This document shows, piece by piece, positions 37,463 to 45,179 of a DNA stretch of 45,179 nucleotides. Below the pieces are notes generated by a model. The model had not been told where the DNA came from, searched no databases, and worked only from the letters and a program-made list of their open reading frames with translations. Source of the stretch: an uncultured Prevotella sp. (GTDB taxonomy: Bacteria; Bacteroidota; Bacteroidia; Bacteroidales; Bacteroidaceae); contig OMZV01000018.1 in assembly GCA_900315635.1 (NCBI GenBank), positions 1-45,179 on the forward strand, in the 5' to 3' direction. The number at the start of each line of letters is the position of its first letter. Positions within the stretch are counted from its first letter, which is position 1. Position numbers and translations under genes: made by a program.

Positions 37463-37511
37463 AAATAAAAAAGTGAAGAGTGAAGAATCATAAGAAACTC
37501 ACTCTTCACTT
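37463..37511 (-). terminator. Terminator after the peptide transporter gene
   Basis: AAGTGAAGAGTGA (37471-37483) pairs perfectly with TCACTCTTCACTT (37499-37511). On the minus strand the stem is followed by TTTTTTATTT, as needed for intrinsic termination of the transporter transcript. Confidence 0.8.
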
Positions 37512-37516
37512 GGTAT

Positions 37517-39079
37517 TTATGAGCTTGTTACACGCTCAAGCCATTTGGTCATACCGAACATTATAATCATGCTGACTCCACAGACAAGTGCGAATACAAG
37601 CCAGCACTGCCAGATAGGCCATTTGTTGTACATGAGAGGACCGAGCCAAAGCAGTGAATTACCTACTGCTGTTGCTCCGAGCCACAGACCTTGGCAAAGA
37701 CCTTGCAGATGTTTTGGCGCAACCTTTGACACGAAGCTCAAGCCCAGTGGCGAAATGAACAGCTCTGCAATGGTAAGCAGGAAGTATGTGCAGATAAGAA
37801 CCCACGGTCCTACTTTCAGAGGTTCACGGATTGACGGTGCAAGAGACGTGAATGTCTCGGCTGAAGGATAGTTATGGATTAACGAGATAACCATCAGGAA
37901 CAAGAATCCTAATGCCTCAATACCCATTCCGAGAGCAATTTTTCGTGGGGTTGTTATTGGATGACCGATTCTTGTGAAATGAGCAAAGACTGCCATGATA
38001 ACTGGTGTCAGAGCTATAACGAAGAACGGATTGACAGCCTGCCATATTTCTGGAGGAATGGCATCGGTCTTGACAAAGTCACGGGCGAAGAAGCTCAGGC
38101 TCTGTCCGTTCTGGTGGAATGCAAACCAGAAGAACACTGCAATGCCAAGCACTGCAAAAAGAGCATACATGCGCTGGCGGATTTCCTTTGCCATAGCGAT
38201 CTTCTCTTCAGGAGTATATTCAACATTGACGACAGCTTCCTTCTTGCCAGGCATTGGGAAGAGATGCTTCGACTTCATGAATATTGCAAGTGAAATGAGC
38301 ATCATTATAACGCTGGCAATAAAGCTGTAGTGGATTCCTGTGTTAAAGATCTCGAGATATTGCTGGCAGAATGCCATAAGGTTTGATGGGTCGCCACCTA
38401 CCTGATGGACGAGTTCTGTCAGACTGTTGAGGTCGGCTCCGCTGAGGGCTCCGTTAGAGTTGATGAACTCATGGCAGAAACGTGGAAGGTCGGCATTATA
38501 CTGTAGTCCGTGAGAGTTAAGCCACCACGAACGAAGTAAAGGTGCAATGAAAGGTGCGGCAAGAGCTCCTATGTTGATAAACACATAGAAAATCTGGAAG
38601 CCGGCGTCACGTTGTCCCTGAGCCCACTTGAGTTTTTCGGGGCTTTTCTTAGCAGCCTCGGCTTCAAAATCGTCATACATCTGACCGACAATAGCCTGAA
38701 GATTACCCTTGAAGAGTCCGTTTCCACATGAGATGAGAAAAAGGGCGAAGATTGTGAATGCCAGAAGATAGGCGTTGTTCTGTGGCGTTGCAGCAACTGG
38801 CACAGCCAGACAGACATAGCCTAGAGACATGATGATTAATCCACTTTCGATAGTCCGCTGGTAATTCTGTGTCCGGTCGGCTATGATACCACCGACAAGA
38901 CTCATAATGTAAATGGCAGCAAGGAAGAATCCGGAGATAAGGCTGGATGTCTCATCGCTTACTCCGAACTTGCTGCAAAGGAACAAGGTAAGGACAGCTA
39001 TCATTATATAATAGCCGAACCGTTCGCCCAAGTTGCTAAGTGCGGCCTGCAATAGACCTTTAGGATGATTCTTGAACAT
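37517..39079 (-). CDS. POT-family proton-dependent oligopeptide transporter
   Basis: The 520-residue membrane protein has the family opening NLGERFGYYIMIAVLTLFL, including the ExxERFxYY proton-coupling motif, and about 14 membrane segments. POT proteins import di- and tripeptides with protons, which fits the peptide-based nitrogen nutrition common in Prevotella. It follows the beta-barrel protein gene by 36 bases. Confidence 0.93.
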   Translation of the reverse strand: MFKNHPKGLLQAALSNLGERFGYYIMIAVLTLFLCSKFGVSDETSSLISGFFLAAIYIMSLVGGIIADRTQNYQRTIESGLIIMSLGYVCLAVPVAATPQNNAYLLAFTIFALFLISCGNGLFKGNLQAIVGQMYDDFEAEAAKKSPEKLKWAQGQRDAGFQIFYVFINIGALAAPFIAPLLRSWWLNSHGLQYNADLPRFCHEFINSNGALSGADLNSLTELVHQVGGDPSNLMAFCQQYLEIFNTGIHYSFIASVIMMLISLAIFMKSKHLFPMPGKKEAVVNVEYTPEEKIAMAKEIRQRMYALFAVLGIAVFFWFAFHQNGQSLSFFARDFVKTDAIPPEIWQAVNPFFVIALTPVIMAVFAHFTRIGHPITTPRKIALGMGIEALGFLFLMVISLIHNYPSAETFTSLAPSIREPLKVGPWVLICTYFLLTIAELFISPLGLSFVSKVAPKHLQGLCQGLWLGATAVGNSLLWLGPLMYNKWPIWQCWLVFALVCGVSMIIMFGMTKWLERVTSS

Positions 39080-39115
39080 TTGCTTCTCTTTTTATTTTAG
39101 TTTAGTTTTTGATGA

Positions 39116-39883
39116 TTATTTGCTTAAATCTACCAGCCATGTGGCTTTAATCACGATATTGCCGAAGTTACTCTTGGAGAAGTAATCACGTTTCGACGAG
39201 CCATAAATATTTCCCAAGCCATAGTAATAACGTGCCTCGAGCAATACTCTGCCTATATGACGGTTGGCATACTCCAGTCCTGCACCACCCGCTATACCGT
39301 AATCGAACTTGTTCTCCACGTCCATTGACTCTTGCTCAATGATTGTGTTAGAGCGTCCGGTTTCAGGGTCGAGGTTAGGACTGTCATAGTTCTTCGATGT
39401 CTTTTCACTTAACAAGAAGCCTATTTGAGGACCAGCCTGGATAAAGAAGTTGAATCCTTGGTTCTCCTTTCCCCATGCAAGATGGGCGAAAACAGGTATC
39501 TGTATGTAATTAAGTGTCCGTGAATACTGCTCGGGTGAGCCATTGGAATTAATGACCGGATTATCGTTAAGGTCCAGAATATCCTCTTTCCAGCCGATGG
39601 AAGCAATGTTAACCTCACCGGCTATGGAGCAAATCGTGGAGAAATATTTCTCACTGGTGTACCTCCAAGAGAATCCTCCGGTAAATCCAACATGTTGCTT
39701 TTGCGACACTTCAGGGTCAAATCCTACATTAGAGAGGACTGCACCGACATTGGCTCCTATTGAGAATGTGTTGCGATGCTTTCCAATCTGAGCCGAAGCC
39801 AATAGTGGTAAAGCCAGCAAAGCAAGACTGAAAGACAATCGCAATAACGATCTTGAGCTTTTGACAGAATGACAAAAAGACAT
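39116..39883 (-). CDS. Outer-membrane beta-barrel protein (PorT-like)
   Basis: The 255-residue protein has a signal peptide (hydrophobic ALLALPLLASAQ, cleavage near residue 31). It is followed by alternating strands such as FSIGANVGAVLSNVGF, GFTGGFSWRYTSEKYFS and YGIAGGAGLEY, as in the PorT / OMP_b-brl_2 family. It is probably an eight-stranded or so barrel. PorT itself belongs to type IX secretion, but many paralogues do not, so the role is open. It lies between the LysM/PBP1 gene and the POT gene. Confidence 0.8.
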   Translation of the reverse strand: MSFCHSVKSSRSLLRLSFSLALLALPLLASAQIGKHRNTFSIGANVGAVLSNVGFDPEVSQKQHVGFTGGFSWRYTSEKYFSTICSIAGEVNIASIGWKEDILDLNDNPVINSNGSPEQYSRTLNYIQIPVFAHLAWGKENQGFNFFIQAGPQIGFLLSEKTSKNYDSPNLDPETGRSNTIIEQESMDVENKFDYGIAGGAGLEYANRHIGRVLLEARYYYGLGNIYGSSKRDYFSKSNFGNIVIKATWLVDLSK

Positions 39884-39995
39884 ATCTTTATTTATGACAG
39901 AACCTTTTATTGTTCTTGGTTTTATTTTATTTGTTACTTATCCACATTCGAGAATGAATCAGAATGACATATATTAGCAAGTCGGACTTAATCTA

Positions 39996-41369
39996 CTAGT
40001 ATGTCAGGCTATCCATAGTCCCGTCTGTTTTGAACCTGATTATCTGGAAGTTTGTATTCTGGTAACCGCCCTTACCCAAGCGCTTGAATTCCAAACGGCT
40101 CTGAAGAGGCTTAAAACCAGTATTCTGCTTCTCATTGCCAACATAACTTCTGCCATACTTTGACATTCCGCGGACGAAATACATGGTGTGGTCATAGCCG
40201 AGAAGTGCCATTCTTGGGAGGCAATCCGGATTCATACCCTGACCATAGCGGTTCTTGTAATCACGCTCAAAGTCCTCTACTCTGTCGGAAGTACGGCTAA
40301 AGTAATAAGTTGTCGGGATGTGGACATTATACTTGAAATAATCCTTTTCAAGATTAGGCTGATATATAAACCACTCATTGTAACCGTAAGTTGAGATAAT
40401 CAATGACGGATCAATCTTCTTCAATGAATCTAGTTTCTCAAACAAACGCTCCAACGGTTTGTATGCAGCCGAGTTCAAAATAATGACATTCGGCTGTGTC
40501 TGAGAGAAATGCTTGGCAAACTCCCGAAGTGGAGTATTTATGTCCGTAAGTTCTTCCTTGATGCCACGTGATTGCAAAGTCTCCCTCAAAGCCTTTGTGA
40601 AAGCATACTTTCCATCCTGTGGGGTATTGGTGTTTACGAATATTGGACGGTGAGTTTTGGCAAAGCGCTCGATGAAAGCGCCTATGCTGCGACCAGCTAA
40701 TTGTGAGTCGCTCTGGTAGATTTGGAAAACATTTGGATTGGTAGTCGCATCGTCAGCATCAATAGAGAAAGGCATAACGAGGGCGACATTGTTCTTTCGG
40801 CAGAACTCTGCAAGGGTATGAACCTGCGAAGTATAAAGCGGGCCGAGGATAATATTCTGCTTAGCTATGCTAGGATTGTGAGCCAAAACCTTTGTCAAGA
40901 CAGAGTCTTTATTGATGTTCCAAAGATTAACTTCAGTCTTTATACCCTCTTTGCTGAGGGTATCAAGCGCAGCCCTGACACCACGGTAATACTCCACCAT
41001 ACGGGTTCCCTCACTGCTATGGTCAAGGAACGGCAGCATAACACCTACACGTACGACGCTAGGTCCTGCCGGAGCAACTTCTTTCTGTTTAGCATTCTCT
41101 GTTTTGCTTTGTACCGCAGGCTTGCTGTTCTTACTATACGGAATGAAAATCTGGTCACCCTTTTTCAGTTCATAACCCTTCTCACGCATCTCAGGATTAG
41201 CGTCAAGAAGCTCATCAATGGTAATGTCATAGTTCCGGGCAATGCCGAAAACAGTCTCATGACGCTTCACCTTATGGATGTCACGCCACTGATTACTACT
41301 TTGAGCCAGAGCCGACAAAGGCAATGCCAGCAACAAAGTAATAATGATATTTCTAACAAAATGTATCAT
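39996..41369 (-). CDS. LysM domain fused to a type I periplasmic-binding fold
   Basis: A 457-residue exported protein with a signal peptide (LLLALPLSALAQ). A LysM domain (about 32-76, HKVKRHETVFGIARNYDITIDELLDANP) binds peptidoglycan, and a leucine-binding-protein-like domain follows (about 103-455, VVRVGVMLPFLD, NIILGPLYTSQ). The fusion of LysM with a PBP1 fold occurs in Bacteroidetes; relatives include LpoA-like activators, so a cell-wall role is possible but unproved. A -7 element (CAAAAATA on the plus strand at 41401) lies upstream. Confidence 0.88.
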   Translation of the reverse strand: MIHFVRNIIITLLLALPLSALAQSSNQWRDIHKVKRHETVFGIARNYDITIDELLDANPEMREKGYELKKGDQIFIPYSKNSKPAVQSKTENAKQKEVAPAGPSVVRVGVMLPFLDHSSEGTRMVEYYRGVRAALDTLSKEGIKTEVNLWNINKDSVLTKVLAHNPSIAKQNIILGPLYTSQVHTLAEFCRKNNVALVMPFSIDADDATTNPNVFQIYQSDSQLAGRSIGAFIERFAKTHRPIFVNTNTPQDGKYAFTKALRETLQSRGIKEELTDINTPLREFAKHFSQTQPNVIILNSAAYKPLERLFEKLDSLKKIDPSLIISTYGYNEWFIYQPNLEKDYFKYNVHIPTTYYFSRTSDRVEDFERDYKNRYGQGMNPDCLPRMALLGYDHTMYFVRGMSKYGRSYVGNEKQNTGFKPLQSRLEFKRLGKGGYQNTNFQIIRFKTDGTMDSLTY

Positions 41370-41451
41370 CTAAGAAATTTCTTTTGGTTGAATTCAATTG
41401 CAAAAATAATAAAAAGTATGCAATCTAAAGGTATAAGTCTCCTTTTTTTTG

Positions 41452-41459
41452 TAATTTTG
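41452..41459 (+). promoter_or_regulatory. Probable -7 element before the gliding-type CTD gene
   Basis: TAATTTTG matches TAnnTTTG, and the ATG at 41478 follows 18 bases later; no good upstream TTTG was found. Confidence 0.45.
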
Positions 41460-41477
41460 CCGAAAAGTAACAATGTG

Positions 41478-42194
41478 ATGACTAGATTAAGACACTATAT
41501 CATGGCATTTATTGCCACATTCCTATTTACCACTTTCGCCTCAGGACAGAGCATCAACCCTACTGCATCCTATATCGACGAGAATGGAGACTCGGCAACA
41601 CTGAACTCCGGAGACAGCTATTCCGGTTCAGCTCCACTGGCTGTTCACTTTGCCGCCAACGCCTCTGAAACCGACGGATATACAGCATATTATGAATGGC
41701 GGATATACTCAGAGCAGGACGAGACATCACCACTCTACACCCGCTATGAAGAGAACACCGACTTCACATTCAATCAGGCAGGCTCTTTCCGTGTGTATCT
41801 TATAGCCCGGTTCACGTCAGCCAACGGCGATGAAGTGGCTTACGGGCAAGAGGATTTCCAGCCAATCACAATCTCCATAAGTGAGAGTGAGCTGAACATG
41901 CCTAACGCATTCTCGCCAAACGGTGACGGAATCAATGACATATACAAGCCCAAAAGCGGCTATAAGAGTATCGTGAAATTCGACGCATATATCTTTAACC
42001 GCTGGGGAGTCAAGCTGTTTGAGTGGCACGACCCGTCAACCGGCTGGGACGGAACCTACAAAGGAAAGCCTGTCAAGGATGGCGTTTACTTCTGCCTGGT
42101 CAAAGCCGAGGGTGCCGATGGACGGAAATTCAACATTAAGAAGGATGTCAACGTCCTCAGAGGATATATCGAAGGAACAACAGTTACAGAATAA
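41478..42194 (+). CDS. Secreted protein with gliding-type (T9SS type B) C-terminal domain
   Basis: The 238-residue product starts at the ATG at 41478, with a signal peptide (MAFIATFLFTTFASGQ). A PKD-like beta domain (about 40-135) follows. The C-terminal domain begins NAFSPNGDGINDIY and continues FNRWGVKLFEW and WDGTYKGKPVKDGVYFC. This is the type B sorting domain exported by the type IX system. The frame is open further upstream to 40722, but that part is antisense to the LysM/PBP1 gene and lacks signs of coding. It is followed by uvrA after 35 bases. Confidence 0.85.
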   Translation: MTRLRHYIMAFIATFLFTTFASGQSINPTASYIDENGDSATLNSGDSYSGSAPLAVHFAANASETDGYTAYYEWRIYSEQDETSPLYTRYEENTDFTFNQAGSFRVYLIARFTSANGDEVAYGQEDFQPITISISESELNMPNAFSPNGDGINDIYKPKSGYKSIVKFDAYIFNRWGVKLFEWHDPSTGWDGTYKGKPVKDGVYFCLVKAEGADGRKFNIKKDVNVLRGYIEGTTVTE

Positions 42195-42229
42195 AATTAT
42201 CTCAAACACAATCTCAATAGGAAAACAAA

Positions 42230-45082
42230 ATGATTGAGAATAAAGCAAAAGAGGAAAGACCCTCAATAAAGGTTTATGGTGCGCGCGTTCACAACCTTAA
42301 GAACGTCGACGTCATAATACCCCGCAACTCACTGACTGTATTCACTGGATTATCAGGGTCAGGCAAGAGTTCCTTGGCCTTCGACACTATATATGCAGAG
42401 GGACAGAGACGCTACATAGAAACGTTCTCTGCCTACGCCCGCAACTTCCTTGGCAACATGGAGCGTCCTGATGTCGACAAGATAACAGGACTCAGCCCTG
42501 TCATCTCCATCGAACAGAAGACAACCAACAAGAATCCCCGCTCTACAGTAGGAACAACTACAGAGATATATGACTATCTCCGACTGCTCTATGCACGTGC
42601 CGGCGAGGCTTACAGCTACATGTCGGGCGAGCGAATGGTGAAATATACCGAGGAGAAAGTCGTCGACATGATACAGCACGATTATGCCGGAAAGAAGATT
42701 TACATCCTTTCTCCGCTTATCCGCAACCGTAAAGGTCACTATCGTGAGCTCTTTGAGCAAATGCGCAAAAAGGGCTACCTGTACATCCGTGTTGACGGCG
42801 AAGTCAAAGAAATAGTCCGTGGAATGAAGGTCGACCGATACAAGAACCACAACATTGAGGTTGTCATCGACCGACTGAAACTTGGCGAAATGGCTCCGGG
42901 CTCAGTCGATGAGCGTCTCCGCCAGACTATTTCAACAGCCATGAAGCAGGGCGACGGACTGGTGATGATACTCGACCAAGAGACGAATGAGGCTAAATTC
43001 TTCTCCAAAAGATTGATGGATCCAGTATCGGGATTGTCATATAAAGACCCGGCTCCGAATATCTTCTCATTCAACTCACCCGAAGGTGCATGCCCCCGTT
43101 GTCAGGGAATGGGAACCGTCAGTGAGATTGACATCGACAAAGTAATTCCCGATACATCGAAGAGTATCCACGATGGAGCAATCATTCCTTTAGGCAAATA
43201 CAAGAACCAACTGATTTTCTGGCAGATAGATGCAATACTAAAGAAGTACGATTGCTCAGTAAAGACGCCAATAAAAGACATCCCTGAAGACGCTCTCAAC
43301 GAAGTGCTGTATGGCTCTCTGGAGAAAGTAAGGATTGACCGGGAGGTTGTCCACACATCCAGCGATTACTTCACCGACTTCGATGGCGTTGTAAAATATC
43401 TTCAGAGTGTTCTTGAGAATGACGACAGCGTTAAGGGAAAGAAATGGGCTTCGCAGTTTATTGCAGGCAAAGAGTGCCCTGAATGCCACGGTATGCGGTT
43501 GAACAAGGAAGCTCTGTCTTACAAGATCTGGGGCAAAAACATAGCCGAAGTGTCCAACCTCGACATAGCCGACCTGAAAGACTGGCTCGACCATGTAGAG
43601 GAACATTTGGACAGCAAGCAGAAGAAGATTGCAGCCGAGATAGTAAAAGAGCTTCGGAAGCGGGTATCAACCCTTCTCGATGTGGGTCTCGACTATCTGT
43701 CCCTGAACCGTCCGAGTGCGTCATTGTCAGGCGGTGAGAGTCAGCGAATCCGACTAACTACCCAGATCGGCAGCCAGTTGGTAAATGTCCTGTACATCCT
43801 TGACGAGCCGAGTATAGGACTCCATCAGCGCGACAATGTCAAACTGATAAACTCACTAAAGAAGTTGCGCGACCTCGGCAACACTGTTATAGTTGTTGAG
43901 CATGACGAGGACATGATGCGTGCAGCCGACTGGATAATAGATGTGGGACCTAAAGCCGGACGCAAGGGAGGCGAAATTGTCTTCCAAGGCACACCGGCTG
44001 ACATGCTTAAGACACACACTCTGACGGCTCAATACCTCAACGGCGAGCGAAAGATTGAGGTGCCTAAGACCAGACGGGAAGGCAACGGCAAGAAGATAGT
44101 GCTTCATGGTTGTCGTGGAAACAACCTGAAGAACATCGACGCGGAGTTTCCTCTAGGTGAGCTTATTGTCGTTACTGGTGTGTCGGGCTCAGGAAAGAGC
44201 ACCCTCATCAATGACACTTTGCAGCCTATACTCTCCCAGCATTTCTACCGCAGTCTAAAGGCCCCACTGCCATACGACAGCATCGACGGAATAGACAACA
44301 TCGACAAGGTAGTCAATGTTGACCAAAGTCCTATAGGACGCACGCCACGAAGCAATCCGGCAACATACACCGGAGTATTTACCGACATCCGTCAATTGTT
44401 CGTTGAACTGCCTGAAGCCAAGATTCGGGGCTACAAGCCTGGGCGTTTCTCATTCAATGTCAAGGGCGGACGCTGTGAGGCTTGTGGCGGCAATGGCTAC
44501 AAGACCATAGCCATGAACTTCCTGCCTGACGTTACCGTGCCATGTGAAGTTTGCCACGGAAAGCGCTACAACCGTGAGACCCTGGAGGTTAGATACAAAG
44601 GAAAATCCATAGCCGACGTCCTCGACATGACGGTCAATATGGCGGTGGAGTTCTTCGAGAACGTGCCAAATATCCTGCAAAAGATAAAGACTCTGCAAGA
44701 TGTCGGACTGGGATATATCCGTCTTGGGCAGAGTTCCACTACCCTTTCCGGTGGTGAAAGCCAGCGTGTCAAGCTTGCTACCGAGCTATCGAAGCGTGAT
44801 ACGGGGCGGACTCTGTATATCCTGGACGAGCCGACGACGGGATTGCACTTCGAGGACATCCGTGTACTAATGGGCATTCTGCAGCAACTTGTCGACCGTG
44901 GCAACACCGTTATAATTATCGAGCACAACCTCGACGTTATAAAGCTTGCCGACCATATCATCGATATGGGACCTGAAGGCGGACGCAACGGAGGTCGAAT
45001 ACTTGCCGCGGGAACTCCTGAGGAAGTAGTTAAGATAGGAAAGGGATATACACCTAAATACCTTAAGAAGTATTTAGAATAA
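42230..45082 (+). CDS. uvrA: Excinuclease ABC subunit A
   Basis: UvrA recognises damaged DNA in nucleotide excision repair. The 950-residue protein has two ABC ATPase modules: Walker A GLSGSGKSS near 39 and GVSGSGKST near 650; signatures LSGGESQRIRL and LSGGESQRVKL; and Walker B LDEPSIGLH and LDEPTTGLH. Zinc-binding cysteine pairs are at CPRCQG/CPECHG and CEACGGNG/CEVCHGKR. It is complete and of the usual length. Confidence 0.97.
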   Translation: MIENKAKEERPSIKVYGARVHNLKNVDVIIPRNSLTVFTGLSGSGKSSLAFDTIYAEGQRRYIETFSAYARNFLGNMERPDVDKITGLSPVISIEQKTTNKNPRSTVGTTTEIYDYLRLLYARAGEAYSYMSGERMVKYTEEKVVDMIQHDYAGKKIYILSPLIRNRKGHYRELFEQMRKKGYLYIRVDGEVKEIVRGMKVDRYKNHNIEVVIDRLKLGEMAPGSVDERLRQTISTAMKQGDGLVMILDQETNEAKFFSKRLMDPVSGLSYKDPAPNIFSFNSPEGACPRCQGMGTVSEIDIDKVIPDTSKSIHDGAIIPLGKYKNQLIFWQIDAILKKYDCSVKTPIKDIPEDALNEVLYGSLEKVRIDREVVHTSSDYFTDFDGVVKYLQSVLENDDSVKGKKWASQFIAGKECPECHGMRLNKEALSYKIWGKNIAEVSNLDIADLKDWLDHVEEHLDSKQKKIAAEIVKELRKRVSTLLDVGLDYLSLNRPSASLSGGESQRIRLTTQIGSQLVNVLYILDEPSIGLHQRDNVKLINSLKKLRDLGNTVIVVEHDEDMMRAADWIIDVGPKAGRKGGEIVFQGTPADMLKTHTLTAQYLNGERKIEVPKTRREGNGKKIVLHGCRGNNLKNIDAEFPLGELIVVTGVSGSGKSTLINDTLQPILSQHFYRSLKAPLPYDSIDGIDNIDKVVNVDQSPIGRTPRSNPATYTGVFTDIRQLFVELPEAKIRGYKPGRFSFNVKGGRCEACGGNGYKTIAMNFLPDVTVPCEVCHGKRYNRETLEVRYKGKSIADVLDMTVNMAVEFFENVPNILQKIKTLQDVGLGYIRLGQSSTTLSGGESQRVKLATELSKRDTGRTLYILDEPTTGLHFEDIRVLMGILQQLVDRGNTVIIIEHNLDVIKLADHIIDMGPEGGRNGGRILAAGTPEEVVKIGKGYTPKYLKKYLE

Positions 45083-45124
45083 CCTTAATTCCGCAACACT
45101 TTGATTTAACTTTATTTATAAGTA

Positions 45125-45155
45125 CCTGAGCAACAAAAAGTTGCTCAGGATTTTG
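45125..45155 (+). terminator. Probable terminator after uvrA
   Basis: CCTGAGCAAC (45125-45134) and GTTGCTCAGG (45140-45149) form a perfect 10-base stem with loop AAAAA, followed by a short T-run (ATTTTG). Confidence 0.7.
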
Positions 45156-45179
45156 CCATGTCAGATTTTTCACCTATCT

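Noticed and set aside
40722-41477. Upstream in-frame extension of the gliding-type CTD protein
   Set aside because: It is antisense to the LysM/PBP1 gene, and a signal peptide starts at 41478 or shortly after, preceded by a -7 element.

Overview
This window looks like a chromosomal segment from a Bacteroidales bacterium, most likely of the Prevotellaceae. The evidence is the Bacteroidetes-type promoter (TTTG, 19-20 nt, TAnnTTTG) in front of many genes, the near absence of Shine-Dalgarno sequences, Rho with a long low-complexity insertion, a fused fucokinase/GDP-fucose pyrophosphorylase next to a fucose permease, DUF3098 beside FtsX and UppP, two proteins with type IX secretion-like C-termini, and a LysM/periplasmic-binding hybrid protein. 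Nothing suggests a plasmid, prophage, IS element or CRISPR array, and I saw no rRNA or tRNA gene.

Layout. 1-387: intergenic, with a promoter firing out of the left edge and a repeat block. 388-1194 (-): radical SAM protein. 1318-4789 (+): Sua5/YrdC-like enzyme, ClC channel, fmt. 4914-9533 (+): ftsX, DUF3098, uppP, truB, queA, folK, a cell-envelope and tRNA-modification run. 9611-9886 (-) rpsO faces away from typA (10116-11918, +). 12476-13668 (-): mtnN-luxS, the two-step SAH detoxification/AI-2 route. 13801-16320 (+): YfhO-like membrane protein. 16409-20624 (+): fucP-fkp, fucose uptake and conversion to GDP-fucose. 20928-21976 (-): RluA-type pseudouridine synthase plus a 51-residue membrane protein. 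22079-23704 (+): ABC-F ATPase. 23809-25609 (+): grpE-dnaJ behind a sigma-54-like promoter. 25703-27001 (+): folC. 27153-30975 (+): galM, sugar permease, galK. 31019-33263 (-): rho plus an 81-residue unknown. 33651-34676 (+): LacI-type regulator with paired operators. 34960-41369 (-): GH5 glycanase, metallophosphoesterase, POT peptide transporter, beta-barrel protein, LysM/PBP1 protein. 41478-42194 (+): secreted protein with a gliding-type C-terminal domain. 42230-45082 (+): uvrA.

The genes are mostly housekeeping. The unusual material is largely between genes. A modular 22-bp-period repeat built on GGGTATCTTTTA occurs at three gene 3' ends, and a 9-bp repeat (AACTGAGAT) occurs at a fourth. 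A promoter plus strand-specific terminator upstream of rho implies a short unannotated transcript. The ABC-F protein has all its motif losses in one of its two composite ATP sites. I found no clearly new multigene defence or biosynthetic system.
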